DNA from: Helicobacter mastomyrinus | GTDB lineage: Bacteria; Campylobacterota; Campylobacteria; Campylobacterales; Helicobacteraceae | NCBI RefSeq assembly: GCF_039555295.1 | Contig: NZ_CP145316.1 | Location: forward strand, 1,555,788 to 1,619,787 | Length of the DNA: 64,000 nucleotides | Direction: 5' to 3' | Shown here: positions 53,373 to 61,365 of the stretch, piece after piece | How the letters are laid out: the number at the start of each line of letters is the position of its first letter | How positions within the stretch are numbered: the stretch's first letter is position 1 | Notes under the pieces: generated by a model | Database searches by the model: none | Told to the model about the DNA's origin: nothing | Seen by the model: only the letters and a program-made list of their open reading frames with translations | Made by a program: the position numbers and the translations under genes

Positions 53373-54470
53373 TTATAACCGCCATTTGCCAAAGCTGCAG
53401 ATAAAGACAAAAAGACGAACGCAGTTTTGCCACCTGAAAGCATAGAGAAGCGATAGGATAGTGCTTTTCACATAAGGGGGGATATCGCAAGTCTTGCTAA
53501 AGCCGTGTTTGTTAAGAATTTGCATAGAGGCATAGAGTTCAAAGGAGCTAAAATCCCTGCTTTCTATCATTAATGTGGAGGCGACTTTGCGTTGATACTT
53601 GTAAATAAGTGCGTGATGATGGGGGTAGAGTATGCATAAATGTGAAGTGATATGCAAAAGCTTGTCTAAAAAATATTGCTTTTGCGCTAATCGCTTTGGG
53701 CTTTTGTCTTTAGTGATGGATTGGGGGTTATGGCAATAGGTATAGAGGCTTTGGGAGATTCCATAATAGCTATGAGAGTGCAGACTTGCTACTAGCACGA
53801 GTAGCCCATCTTCAAGCATATTGAGCGGAGGGGCAAACTCACAGGATTTCAGGGCTTGGAGTAAAATCTTTTTTGGGTAGATTTTATCACAAAGGCTTTG
53901 TGTATTATTCCCCGCACTTAAAAAGTAGCGCATAGCCTCACCCTCAAGCCTTCCTTTATGCACGATGGGCTTAATGCGCTTAAGCTCTCTAGGCTTATAG
54001 TCTATGCCAAAATGCACTATATCTACTTGTTTTTCTTCTATCGTATGGTAGGCTACTTCACAGGCATTTAGAGCCAGATAATCATCAGGATCGGCAAACA
54101 TACAATACTCACCTTTTGCCTCTAGGATACCCCTTGCCCTAGCGTGAAAAGTGCCTAGATTACACGGATTATGGACAATGCGGATTCTCTTATCTAATAG
54201 GGCATACTGGGTAGCAATATGTATAGAATCATCACTCCCGCAATCATCTACGATAATGATTTCAATCTCTTTTAGGCTTTGGTTAATGCAGGATTCTAAG
54301 CAACGCGATATATAACTTTGCACATTATATACAGGGATAATGATAGCGATTTTGCTTAGAGTTTGATTTTGCCCAGTGTGAGGAGGGCTGCTAGGATTCT
54401 CACATAGGTTTGCCATTTGCGATGAAAGGCAAGAGAGCGAATGCAGGCTTTGAGGTAGGGAATTAAGCAT
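53373..54470 (-). CDS. GT2 glycosyltransferase starting at a G-tract junction
   Basis: A 365-residue GT-A enzyme. The domain proper starts only at residue 39 ('SKIAIIIPVYNVQSYISRCLESCINQSLKEIEIIIVDDCGSDDS') and includes 'KGEYCMFADPDDYLALNACEVAYHTI'. It ends 'RLFVFICSFGKWRL'. Its ATG (54470) lies six bases after the G11 tract that ends the upstream paralogue's G stretch, and it overlaps that gene by 115 bases. An ATG at 54416 is an alternative start. A tract of 12 or 9 would put both genes in one frame and give a double GT2 protein. Confidence 0.8.
   Translation of the reverse strand: MLNSLPQSLHSLSCLSSQMANLCENPSSPPHTGQNQTLSKIAIIIPVYNVQSYISRCLESCINQSLKEIEIIIVDDCGSDDSIHIATQYALLDKRIRIVHNPCNLGTFHARARGILEAKGEYCMFADPDDYLALNACEVAYHTIEEKQVDIVHFGIDYKPRELKRIKPIVHKGRLEGEAMRYFLSAGNNTQSLCDKIYPKKILLQALKSCEFAPPLNMLEDGLLVLVASLHSHSYYGISQSLYTYCHNPQSITKDKSPKRLAQKQYFLDKLLHITSHLCILYPHHHALIYKYQRKVASTLMIESRDFSSFELYASMQILNKHGFSKTCDIPPYVKSTILSLLYAFRWQNCVRLFVFICSFGKWRL
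54154..54266. repeat. 113-base block identical to 55603-55715
   Basis: The same 113 bases occur in two GT2 genes, covering the 'IEIIIVDDCGSDDSIHIATQYALLDKRIRIVHNPCNL' region. A second block of 85 bases (54230-54314) is identical to 55282-55366 in the third GT2 copy. This shows recent exchange or duplication among the copies. Confidence 0.85.
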
Positions 54471-55417
54471 CTTATACCCCCCCCCCCATTAGCTAATAGC
54501 CCATCATAGCGATATTCTAATTCTCGCACACTTTTTAGGATATTGATTGCGTGGGTTTGTGCGGGGATAAAGGCAGGATTTGCTTTGAGAATCGGTATTT
54601 GGTTAAGTTTTTTTAACTCATTAATCACGCAGGAAATATCAGCGATTTTTTTATCACGTGTGGCAATGTCGGTCTTACGTGTGATAGAGGCAGCGCTATC
54701 ACAATAGATATAGAGTTTATCTTTAATGCCTATGCTTTTTTGTGCTAAAGCACATAGCCAAAAGCTTTTTAACACATCTTCTGCCATAGTAAGGCGAGGA
54801 TTCTCGCCCATATGTGCTACGATAAAATCGATGACGTGCACTATGTGCGAAGCTTTATAAAGCTTCGCCCATATGTGCCACGGAGGTGTGGCACAATGGG
54901 CGAAGACTTCACTAAGCACCTCCTCTTCGTAGAGTGTCTTTGTAATCACAGGAGGACTAACACGCCTAAAGGTTCTTGGTTCAAAGCGCATACCAAAAAA
55001 GACAATATCAGGGAGAGAATCTTGCAGGGGGTAGGGGGCATAGGATTGTATATTTTGAGGGGAGTAAGAGGTGCATTGAGCCTCTTGCAAGATTCTTTGA
55101 TAGGCTTTTTCACAGGTATATAAGTCTATATAATCATCAGCATCAATAAAGCTAAGATACAACCCCCTTGCTTCTTTTGCCCCTTTGATACGTGCAGCAA
55201 AAGTCCCTAGATTCTGTGGATTATGAATAATTTTAATGCGAGAATCTAATGTCGCATAAGCTTTGATAATCTCCATTGCGCCATCACTCCCGCAATCATC
55301 TACGATAATGATTTCAATCTCTTTTAGGCTTTGGTTAATGCAGGATTCTAAGCAACGCGATATATATGGACGGACATTATACACAGGGATAATAAGCGAG
55401 ATAATGGGGGTATTCAT
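54356..55417 (-). CDS. GT2 glycosyltransferase with late G tract
   Basis: A 353-residue GT-A enzyme. The N-terminus is 'IISLIIPVYNVRPYISRCLESCINQSLKEIEIIIVDDCGSDGAMEIIKAYA', the metal site is 'RGLYLSFIDADDYIDLYTCEKAY', and later 'LTMAEDVLKSFWLCALAQKSIG'. Near residue 310 a G11 tract reads 'NGGGGIRC', after which the end 'RKWQTYVRILAALLTLGKIKL' follows, the apparently native C-terminus. Its own ATG lies six bases after another G11 tract in the previous gene. Both junctions share the same layout, G11-YATAAG-ATG. Confidence 0.85.
   Translation of the reverse strand: MNTPIISLIIPVYNVRPYISRCLESCINQSLKEIEIIIVDDCGSDGAMEIIKAYATLDSRIKIIHNPQNLGTFAARIKGAKEARGLYLSFIDADDYIDLYTCEKAYQRILQEAQCTSYSPQNIQSYAPYPLQDSLPDIVFFGMRFEPRTFRRVSPPVITKTLYEEEVLSEVFAHCATPPWHIWAKLYKASHIVHVIDFIVAHMGENPRLTMAEDVLKSFWLCALAQKSIGIKDKLYIYCDSAASITRKTDIATRDKKIADISCVINELKKLNQIPILKANPAFIPAQTHAINILKSVRELEYRYDGLLANGGGGIRCLIPYLKACIRSLAFHRKWQTYVRILAALLTLGKIKL
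54477..54487 (-). repeat. G11 tract, fusion switch between two GT2 genes
   Basis: Eleven G in coding direction. Length 11 gives two separate enzymes, 12 or 9 gives one fused protein, and 10 or 13 gives an early stop (TAA). Confidence 0.9.
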
Positions 55418-55418
55418 C

Positions 55419-55817
55419 TTATGCCCCCCCCCCCGTTACATTTTTTATAAGCCTTAGGGCTTTAATGGGCGCGTTTGTGATAGTATAAAGTGTTTTGTAG
55501 AGTATTTTGCAAGTATGGAGGCTGATATAATCATCTCCATCAACAGGCAGTATATATCGTCCTTTGGCTATCCTCTCTCCTGTGATACGCGCGGCGAATA
55601 GTCCTAGATTACACGGATTATGGACAATGCGGATTCTCTTATCTAATAGGGCATACTGGGTAGCAATATGTATAGAATCATCACTCCCGCAATCATCTAC
55701 GATAATGATTTCAATATCATATAGAGTTTGATTGATACAAGAGCGCAAACATCGCTCAATATATGCTCCGACATTATACACAGGGATAATGATAGAGATA
55801 AGGGGGTTATTTAGCAT
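55419..55817 (-). CDS. Truncated GT2 glycosyltransferase, N-terminal domain only
   Basis: A 132-residue ORF encoding only the first part of a GT-A domain: 'LISIIIPVYNVGAYIERCLRSCINQTLYDIEIIIVDDCGSDDSIHIATQYALL', 'GRYILPVDGDDYISLHTCKILYKTL'. A G11 tract then gives 'NVTGGGA' and a stop. The acceptor half is missing. With 10 or 13 G the frame would continue through CAT-AAG-ATG into the next full GT2 gene, making an N-domain plus full enzyme fusion. With 12 it stops at TGA. It could be a donor for recombination or half of a fusion. Confidence 0.7.
   Translation of the reverse strand: MLNNPLISIIIPVYNVGAYIERCLRSCINQTLYDIEIIIVDDCGSDDSIHIATQYALLDKRIRIVHNPCNLGLFAARITGERIAKGRYILPVDGDDYISLHTCKILYKTLYTITNAPIKALRLIKNVTGGGA
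55424..55434 (-). repeat. G11 tract, fusion switch at second GT2 junction
   Basis: Eleven G in coding direction just before the ATG at 55417. Length 10 or 13 fuses the truncated GT2 with the following complete GT2. Confidence 0.9.
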
Positions 55818-56262
55818 TGTAGATACTTTGAATCTTATGCGATATGGCTGTGGGTAAAAGCATTTTGATGGTATATTTTATGAGACACAATGCGTATTTG
55901 CAGATAAAAATAGGAATATGATATGGATTGTGCGCAGAGATGATACGTAATTCTTCTTTGAAAAATTGCCAACTTGGCTTAGAGCTTATGCCATAGATAT
56001 TATAAACACTCACAATCATATCAACATAGTAAAAACGGCTTCCTTGATTGTATATCTTTGTGAAAAAGGCATTGTCTGCACAGATTTTAAAGCTTGTATC
56101 AAAATGATATTTCTTTAGGAGTGAGGTTTTAACAAATACACTTTGGTGGCAAAAGGGCATACGATACGCGGGATTACTTTTAATATGTGGAATCTTGCTG
56201 TGCTGTTCGCTGATATAAAAAAGTGTATCGCCATAAATGGCACTTATTGGCGTGGTAGTCAT
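55807..56262 (-). pseudogene. C-terminal half of a WcaA-like GT2
   Basis: A 151-residue ORF that matches only the second half of the WcaA-like enzyme at 57410-58285: compare 'YGDTLFYISEQHSKIPHI', 'MPFCHQSVFVKTSLLKKYHFDTSFKICADNAFFTKIYN' and 'IYGISSKPSWQFFKEELRI' with 'YGDTHIIYDSSHSKILYA', 'FIHQSAFIATSLMKRFKYDTSFQIAGDTDFFTKAYN' and 'VIGISSQLSMQMFKEDCKI'. The catalytic N-terminal half with the DxD site is absent; the fucosyltransferase end lies 45 bases upstream. An AAGG sits before the ATG, so a peptide may be made. Confidence 0.7.
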
Positions 56263-56642
56263 ATCAAACCTTGCAAGTGAAATAAAGGGGAGATTATAGC
56301 AAAAGTTTTATATAAACTTATAAGATTTAAGGGCAGCTAAGTGTTGCTTTGCCTTTTTAAATATCCCAAGCACGCGCATATAATTTTTGTACCTTTGCTC
56401 TTCAAATAGTCTTAAGCAGGCTCTGCCTCTTCTAAAGGATTTTTCATAGGGTTGCTCCATAATGGAGAGAAGGAATGTTTGCAATGTCTTATCAAAGTAT
56501 GCCTTATGCCCTGCGTCTAAAAAAAGTGGTTCTTTAAGCATATTAAGCTTGGCTTCATCATTAGTATCAATATGGCGTATATATTCTATGAGGGATTGGG
56601 TGTTGTGAAAATTATGCGCATACACAAGAGCTTTTGTATTTA

Positions 56643-56652
56643 CCCCCCCCCC
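56643..56652 (-). repeat. G10 tract in fucosyltransferase
   Basis: Ten G in coding direction, in frame with the downstream part. Other lengths truncate the enzyme, as poly-C tracts do in H. pylori futA/futB. Confidence 0.9.
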
Positions 56653-57156
56653 GCTAGATTCTATATTGCCTTGCAAATGCGTATCGCCCCAATAAATAGG
56701 GATAGTTTGCGCGGCAGCAGCTTGGATAAGCTTTTCTGTGAGGTAGCCCGGGGTAGAGGAGTTTTCAAAACAAAGTGAAAAAAGGCATTGCTGTTGAAAG
56801 GCAAATTTATCTTTGATTGCTCCGCCGATATTATTGAGGTATTTTCCTGTTGAATCTACCTTTTTATAAGCATTGAGTGCGCGGAATGTAGCCTCTCGCA
56901 AGGGATCAGCCCTACCATTGCTGACGATGAAATTGCAAAATCGTGTTTTGTTTTGAAGTGTTTTTGAAGATATGTTTTCGTGCTTATGCAAGGCTTTTTC
57001 AAAATCTGCTTCATAAAAAAGATAGAGTGGATAGCGTATATAGCGGTCAAGGAATTGAATATGCTCAAACCCAATGGCATAGTCGCATATATTAAAGTTA
57101 GGAGTGATATTTTCTCCTGTGTAGAAAATTCTCACACAATCATAATGGATATGCTC

Positions 57157-57178
57157 CACGCCAAACACACGCCAAACA
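57157..57178. repeat. Tandem 11-bp duplication
   Basis: CACGCCAAACA occurs twice in direct tandem. Eleven is not a multiple of three, so the duplication shifts the fucosyltransferase frame. Confidence 0.95.
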
Positions 57179-57409
57179 CAGAGTAAAAGAGATACTCGGG
57201 ATTCTTGCTGTCAAGTATCACATCAAAATGCGAGGATAAGATATTGATAATCTTTTTAGCAATCCCCTCCATATCGCCAAAATCACAAAAATGGATTTTT
57301 ATTTCTTTCATCATCTCTCCTAATTATTTTCTAGGGTAGGTTAAGGAATCTTAAAGCAAAGATTATAGCATACCTTAGGAATAGTAAGTTGCGCGAGTGC
57401 TACATAAAC

Positions 57410-58285
57410 TTAGCTATGTCTTTTGCTGAACAAGATTCTCGCACGATTGCGGAATCTTGTGGGGACTGCATTGCGGATACATACCCTAGGGATAATATAA
57501 AAAATGTATTTGAGGGCGAGAAACACAGGGAAAAGGCGATTGTATTTATAGCCGATCTTGCAATCCTCCTTAAACATCTGCATAGAGAGCTGTGAGCTTA
57601 TCCCTATGACTTCAAAGCTTGAGACAATCACAGGAATGTGGATAAATGTATATTTGGCATTATAGGCTTTGGTGAAAAAGTCCGTATCTCCTGCGATTTG
57701 AAAACTTGTATCGTATTTAAAGCGTTTCATTAATGAAGTAGCAATAAAGGCGGATTGATGAATGAAGCGATGATGATATTTGTGGGAAGTATTATGTGCA
57801 TAAAGGATTTTTGAGTGGGAACTATCATAGATGATGTGCGTATCGCCATAGATAATATTATATGCCCCCCCCCCGCTGCCTAATAAGTAGCGTTCAAAAA
57901 GCTCTCTTATGGTGGTGTGTGCGTAGAATCTATCCCCACAATTCATAAAGTTACACCACTCTCCTGTGGCTAAATCAATACCCTTATTCATCGCATCATA
58001 GATTCCCTTATCCTTTTGGCTTAGGAATTTAAAGGTGAAATGCGCTTTTGTGCGATGAGTGGCTTCCATATAGAATCTTTGTGTATCTCTAAGCGTTATA
58101 TTGCACATAGAGGCGATATAAGATTCTATAAATGCTTTTGTGCCATCAGTGCTTGCTCCATCGATGATAATATATTCAATCATAGGATAATCTTGGCTGA
58201 TAACTGAATCCATTGTATCTTTGATATGCTCTCTATCATTATAAACAATGGTAATAATACTCACACAAGGCAGATTAGCACTCAT
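57410..58285 (-). CDS. GT2 glycosyltransferase, WcaA-like, phase-variable
   Basis: About 291 residues, starting at ATG 58285 or 58288, with AAGGCAG before it; the longer reading from 58375 lies inside pyrC. It has the GT-A core 'VSIITIVYNDREHIKDTMDSVISQDYPMIEYIIIDGASTDGT', the 'SQKDKGIYDAMNKGIDLATGEWCNFMNCGDRF' segment, a G10 tract read as 'LLGSGGGAYNIIYGDT', and a full C-terminal half ending 'RILFSKRHS'. The tract is in frame at present, so the gene is on. It overlaps pyrC by 11 bases. Confidence 0.85.
   Translation of the reverse strand: MSANLPCVSIITIVYNDREHIKDTMDSVISQDYPMIEYIIIDGASTDGTKAFIESYIASMCNITLRDTQRFYMEATHRTKAHFTFKFLSQKDKGIYDAMNKGIDLATGEWCNFMNCGDRFYAHTTIRELFERYLLGSGGGAYNIIYGDTHIIYDSSHSKILYAHNTSHKYHHRFIHQSAFIATSLMKRFKYDTSFQIAGDTDFFTKAYNAKYTFIHIPVIVSSFEVIGISSQLSMQMFKEDCKIGYKYNRLFPVFLALKYIFYIIPRVCIRNAVPTRFRNRARILFSKRHS
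57865..57874 (-). repeat. G10 tract in WcaA-like GT2
   Basis: Ten G in coding direction in mid-gene. Any change not divisible by three would truncate the enzyme. Confidence 0.9.
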
Positions 58286-59306
58286 CATCTGCCTTAATGC
58301 GCCATAAAAGGCTCTCTCCTGCACGTAAAGGGATAATGCGCCCCAATGGGCTATCAATGGCACAAGGTACATCATAAGGAGCTTTTTCTAATGTAATGGC
58401 TTTAGGCACAAAATCACTTAAGCTATAATTTTCTATGGCTCTATCGCTAAGAAAGGCTTGGAGAGAATCTAGAGCATTATGAGATTCAAAAAGTGCTGCT
58501 AATGCTGGAAGCACAATAGGAGAAGAGAATATCCCCGCAGCTGCTTTTGGATTGAGTTTTGCGCTCTCTAAATGCGGTGCGCTATCACTACCAAAACTGA
58601 TTTTCCTATGTGCGCTCAATGCAGCAGAGAGGAGAGCTTCTTGGTCTTTTTTTGTCTTTAGCATAGGTTTGCAAAAATGATGCGGGTTAAGCATTCCCCC
58701 GCATACATCATCAAGATTCATACTGATATGATGATAGGTAAGTGTGCCGTAGAGATTATCATACTTTTCAATACATTCAAGACTGCGCCTATCGCTCATA
58801 TGCTCGATAATCACGCGCATTTTAGGGAAATTTTGCGCGATATGGGCAAAAATGGGCAAAAATTGAGCCTCCCTCTCCATACAGAATCCATTGCTTTCCC
58901 CGTGTATAGAGAGGATAAAGCCTAGCTCCTCTGCAAGAGCAAAAATCTCTAATGTTTTCTCACAAAGTATATCTTTTACACCGCCTTCACTCTGTGTGGT
59001 TGCCCCTTTGGGATAGAGTTTTAGAATCTTAATGCCTGCAGCTTTTGCCCTCATAAGCTCTGCCCTGTCTAGCTCGGGCGTGAGAAAGATAGTCATTAAT
59101 GGTGTGAAGTGGGGACTAAGCGCGGTAATTTGCTCTTTATAGGCAAAGGCTAGAGCGGTGGTGGTAATGGGTGTTTTAAGATTAGGCATTACCACTGCGG
59201 CACTAAAGGGCTGTGCGCTAAAGGGTAGGACAGAGGCAAGCATATCACCCTCACGTAAGTGCAGGTGCATATCCATAGGATTGTGAAGTATGAGGCTAGG
59301 GGGCAT
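58275..59306 (-). CDS. pyrC: Dihydroorotase
   Basis: A 343-residue class II dihydroorotase of pyrimidine synthesis. The metal-binding start is 'MDMHLHLREGDMLASVLP', the likely carbamylated lysine lies in 'ILKLYPKGATTQSEGG', and further ligands are in 'FILSIHGES', 'VIIEHMSDRR', and 'ISFGSDSAPH'. It sits between the sugar phosphomutase and the glycosyltransferases, both neighbours overlapping or two bases apart, so a housekeeping gene shares the transcript with the variable glycan genes. Confidence 0.93.
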   Translation of the reverse strand: MPPSLILHNPMDMHLHLREGDMLASVLPFSAQPFSAAVVMPNLKTPITTTALAFAYKEQITALSPHFTPLMTIFLTPELDRAELMRAKAAGIKILKLYPKGATTQSEGGVKDILCEKTLEIFALAEELGFILSIHGESNGFCMEREAQFLPIFAHIAQNFPKMRVIIEHMSDRRSLECIEKYDNLYGTLTYHHISMNLDDVCGGMLNPHHFCKPMLKTKKDQEALLSAALSAHRKISFGSDSAPHLESAKLNPKAAAGIFSSPIVLPALAALFESHNALDSLQAFLSDRAIENYSLSDFVPKAITLEKAPYDVPCAIDSPLGRIIPLRAGESLLWRIKADDEC

Positions 59307-59308
59307 AT

Positions 59309-60727
59309 TTATCCTTTTTGTTGGTTTGCTAGTTGCTGATTTGTGAGCAGGGCAAGAAGCTTAGTTTTGTATAGCTCACAATTTTCTTTGCTTGTGGCTT
59401 CAAATCGCGTAACAAGCACGGGTGTGGTATTGCTCGCTCTTATTAATCCCCAGCCATTTTCAAATACAACGCGCAATCCATCAATATCAATAATGGCTTT
59501 AAGCGGTGGAAAGTCTTTAGGTGGATTTTTTAGCACATTTTTTAGCCCCTCGATAAGAGTGAACTTTTGCTCCTCGGTGGTGGGAATTTTCTCTTCATCA
59601 GTGCTATAAAGTTTAGGCAAGTGCGCCATTTGAGATTCTAGCTCCTGCGGCGTGTAATGCAAAAATAGTTCTAAAGCTCTAAATGAGGCATAAATGGCAT
59701 CATCATAGCCAAAATATCTATCATTAAAAAACAAATGTCCGCTCATCTCTGCGGCAAGATGGGCGTTTAGCTCTTTTAGCTTTACTTTGAGATTGCTGTG
59801 CCCGGTTTTATACATCACCGCTTTGCCGATTTTATTAATCTCATCATACATCACTTGAGAGCATTTCACCTCGCCAATGACAATAGGGCTTAAAAATCGT
59901 GCCTTCATCTCTCTGGCAAACAAAATCGCTAATTCATCGCCCTTATAATGATAATCGCTTGTAAGCAAGGCTAGTCTATCCGCATCGCCATCAAAGGCTA
60001 TACCGATGGGGATCTCTTCTTGTGCCATTTTTGCTTTGAGCTGGGTAAGATTTTCCTCTTCGCTTGGGTCTGGATGGTGATTAGGAAATGTGCCATCTGG
60101 CTCAAAAAATAGCGGTGTGTAGCGGATATTAAGATTTTCTAAAATTTGTGTAATCGCCACGCCTGCCACGCCATTGCCACAATCATACACGACAGGGTAG
60201 GGGAAGTCTTTAAGATGGGCAAAATGCTCACTTAAATAATGAATATAGGCTTCCTTTGCGTTAATTTGCACTATTTGCGGGGAGTTTGTATCTTTAGGGA
60301 GAGAGATATGAGGGAGTATATGTGCTAATTTTGCCCCTAGTGCGCGGATTTGCTCTCCGTAAAAGGGTGCGCGATTAATGGTAATTTTAAAGCCATTGTA
60401 TTGTGGGGGGTTGTGTGAGCCTGTAATCATCACAGAATGCGGACAAGTGATAGAGTTGATGGTGTTAAAAGTGGCAAAATATGCCACAGGTGTGGGTATA
60501 AGCCCAAGCATATAGACTTCAATCCCCGCTGCCCTAAAGCCCTCACTGAGCCACGTAAAAAGTGTAGGTGAGTGTGTCCGTGCGTCATAGCCGATATGTA
60601 TTGATGGGGAGAGCTTAGATTCTATAATATATGCCCCAAGCAGCTGCCCTATGCCAAAAACTATCTCGTGTGTTAAATCCTCTCCAAAAATGCCTCGTAT
60701 ATCATACTCGCGAAAAATGTGCTGCAT
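59309..60727 (-). CDS. Phosphomannomutase/phosphoglucomutase
   Basis: About 472 residues, starting at ATG 60727 ('MQHIFREYDIRGIFGEDLTHEI'). It is an alpha-D-phosphohexomutase: the active serine is in 'VMITGSHNPPQYNGFK', the metal loop is 'GIAFDGDADRLALL', the sugar-binding loop is 'AEMSGHLFFNDRYFGYDDAI', and the phosphate loop is 'LIRASNTTPVLVTRFEA'. It supplies mannose-1-P or glucose-1-P for LPS and glycan precursors, consistent with leading the glycosyltransferase operon. Whether it acts on mannose, glucose or both cannot be told. Confidence 0.9.
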   Translation of the reverse strand: MQHIFREYDIRGIFGEDLTHEIVFGIGQLLGAYIIESKLSPSIHIGYDARTHSPTLFTWLSEGFRAAGIEVYMLGLIPTPVAYFATFNTINSITCPHSVMITGSHNPPQYNGFKITINRAPFYGEQIRALGAKLAHILPHISLPKDTNSPQIVQINAKEAYIHYLSEHFAHLKDFPYPVVYDCGNGVAGVAITQILENLNIRYTPLFFEPDGTFPNHHPDPSEEENLTQLKAKMAQEEIPIGIAFDGDADRLALLTSDYHYKGDELAILFAREMKARFLSPIVIGEVKCSQVMYDEINKIGKAVMYKTGHSNLKVKLKELNAHLAAEMSGHLFFNDRYFGYDDAIYASFRALELFLHYTPQELESQMAHLPKLYSTDEEKIPTTEEQKFTLIEGLKNVLKNPPKDFPPLKAIIDIDGLRVVFENGWGLIRASNTTPVLVTRFEATSKENCELYKTKLLALLTNQQLANQQKG

Positions 60728-61365
60728 ATTATGCCTTGTGTGTGGAATCAATGCGCCATTGTATCAAATTTATTAAAAGGGTAAGCTTTAAGGATTGGGG
60801 AATGGGAAAGAATCCTTATAAGGCGTAAGCGTAGTGATAATGGATGAGCGAATCTATACCTTACCTTAAAATTTAACTTATGAGTAGCTACACTACCTAA
60901 TAAGTTAATAAGTTCACGCGCGAAGCAGGAATACGTGGTAGCTTTAGCTACAACAGCGTAGCCATAATAGACTAAAGATTCTTTATTTTCCCCACGAGTG
61001 AGGCATATCCTCACTCATATAAAATTAAATCACACGAAGTGCAAACTACTTAAAGCGGTGTAGGGGATGAAGGGTAATCCGGCGAGCGATATATTTAAGG
61101 GGAGTGAGAAGCATATCCTCGAATATTTCGTGCGGATGTAGCGCTTAAGTGCAACAGCAAAGAAAGCAATATGATTGAATGAAGCATTAGCTTTAGTTAT
61201 AAGTGCGTTATTTAGGCATATATAGAGGTTTTACTCCCCTATTATAGGACTGTGTGGCACAAAGTGTAATAGCATAGGTTTAATAGAATCTTTAAGTCTT
61301 TTGAGATAGAATGAGCGATTTCAAACCTAAAAAATTAAAAGTTATTTAAACGCGAGGGAAAGGGT
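60728..61365. repeat. Intergenic region with hairpin repeat (copy B)
   Basis: No gene is supported. It holds AAGGATT/AATCCTT (near 60790-60815), AACTTAT/ATAAGTT (near 60877-60906), and GAGTGAGG-CATAT-CCTCACTC (60996-61016). The last is followed by a stretch (TATAAAATTAA... to AAGGGGAG) that resembles 37,926-37,993. A TAGCTACAACAGCGTAG segment near 60,945 resembles 19,345. The promoters of the divergent mutase and hisC genes must lie here. Confidence 0.55.

Larger units (their letters stand above)
56308..57314 (-). pseudogene. Alpha-1,3-fucosyltransferase (GT10), split by 11-bp duplication
   Basis: A GT10 fucosyltransferase, as used for Lewis-type antigens. The first ORF (57314-57132) starts after GGAGAG and encodes 'KIHFCDFGDMEGIAKKIINILSSHFDVILDSKNPEYLFYSVFG'. 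It then loses frame at two copies of CACGCCAAACA (57157-57178). With one copy the frame would run 'SVFGVEHIHYDCVRIFYTGEN' into the second ORF (57168-56308). That ORF holds the acceptor part and the donor motif 'CFENSSTPGYLTEKLIQAAAAQTIPIYWGD'. A G10 tract at 56643 ('SSGGGVN') is in frame. The enzyme is off now but could revert by loss of one 11-bp copy. Confidence 0.85.

Noticed and set aside
60748-61014. Minus-strand ORF of 88 residues upstream of the mutase gene
   Set aside because: It runs through intergenic hairpin repeats and resembles no protein; read as noncoding.
37905-61020. Possible CRISPR array from the repeated hairpins
   Set aside because: The repeats are single dispersed copies without regular spacers, and no cas genes are present.
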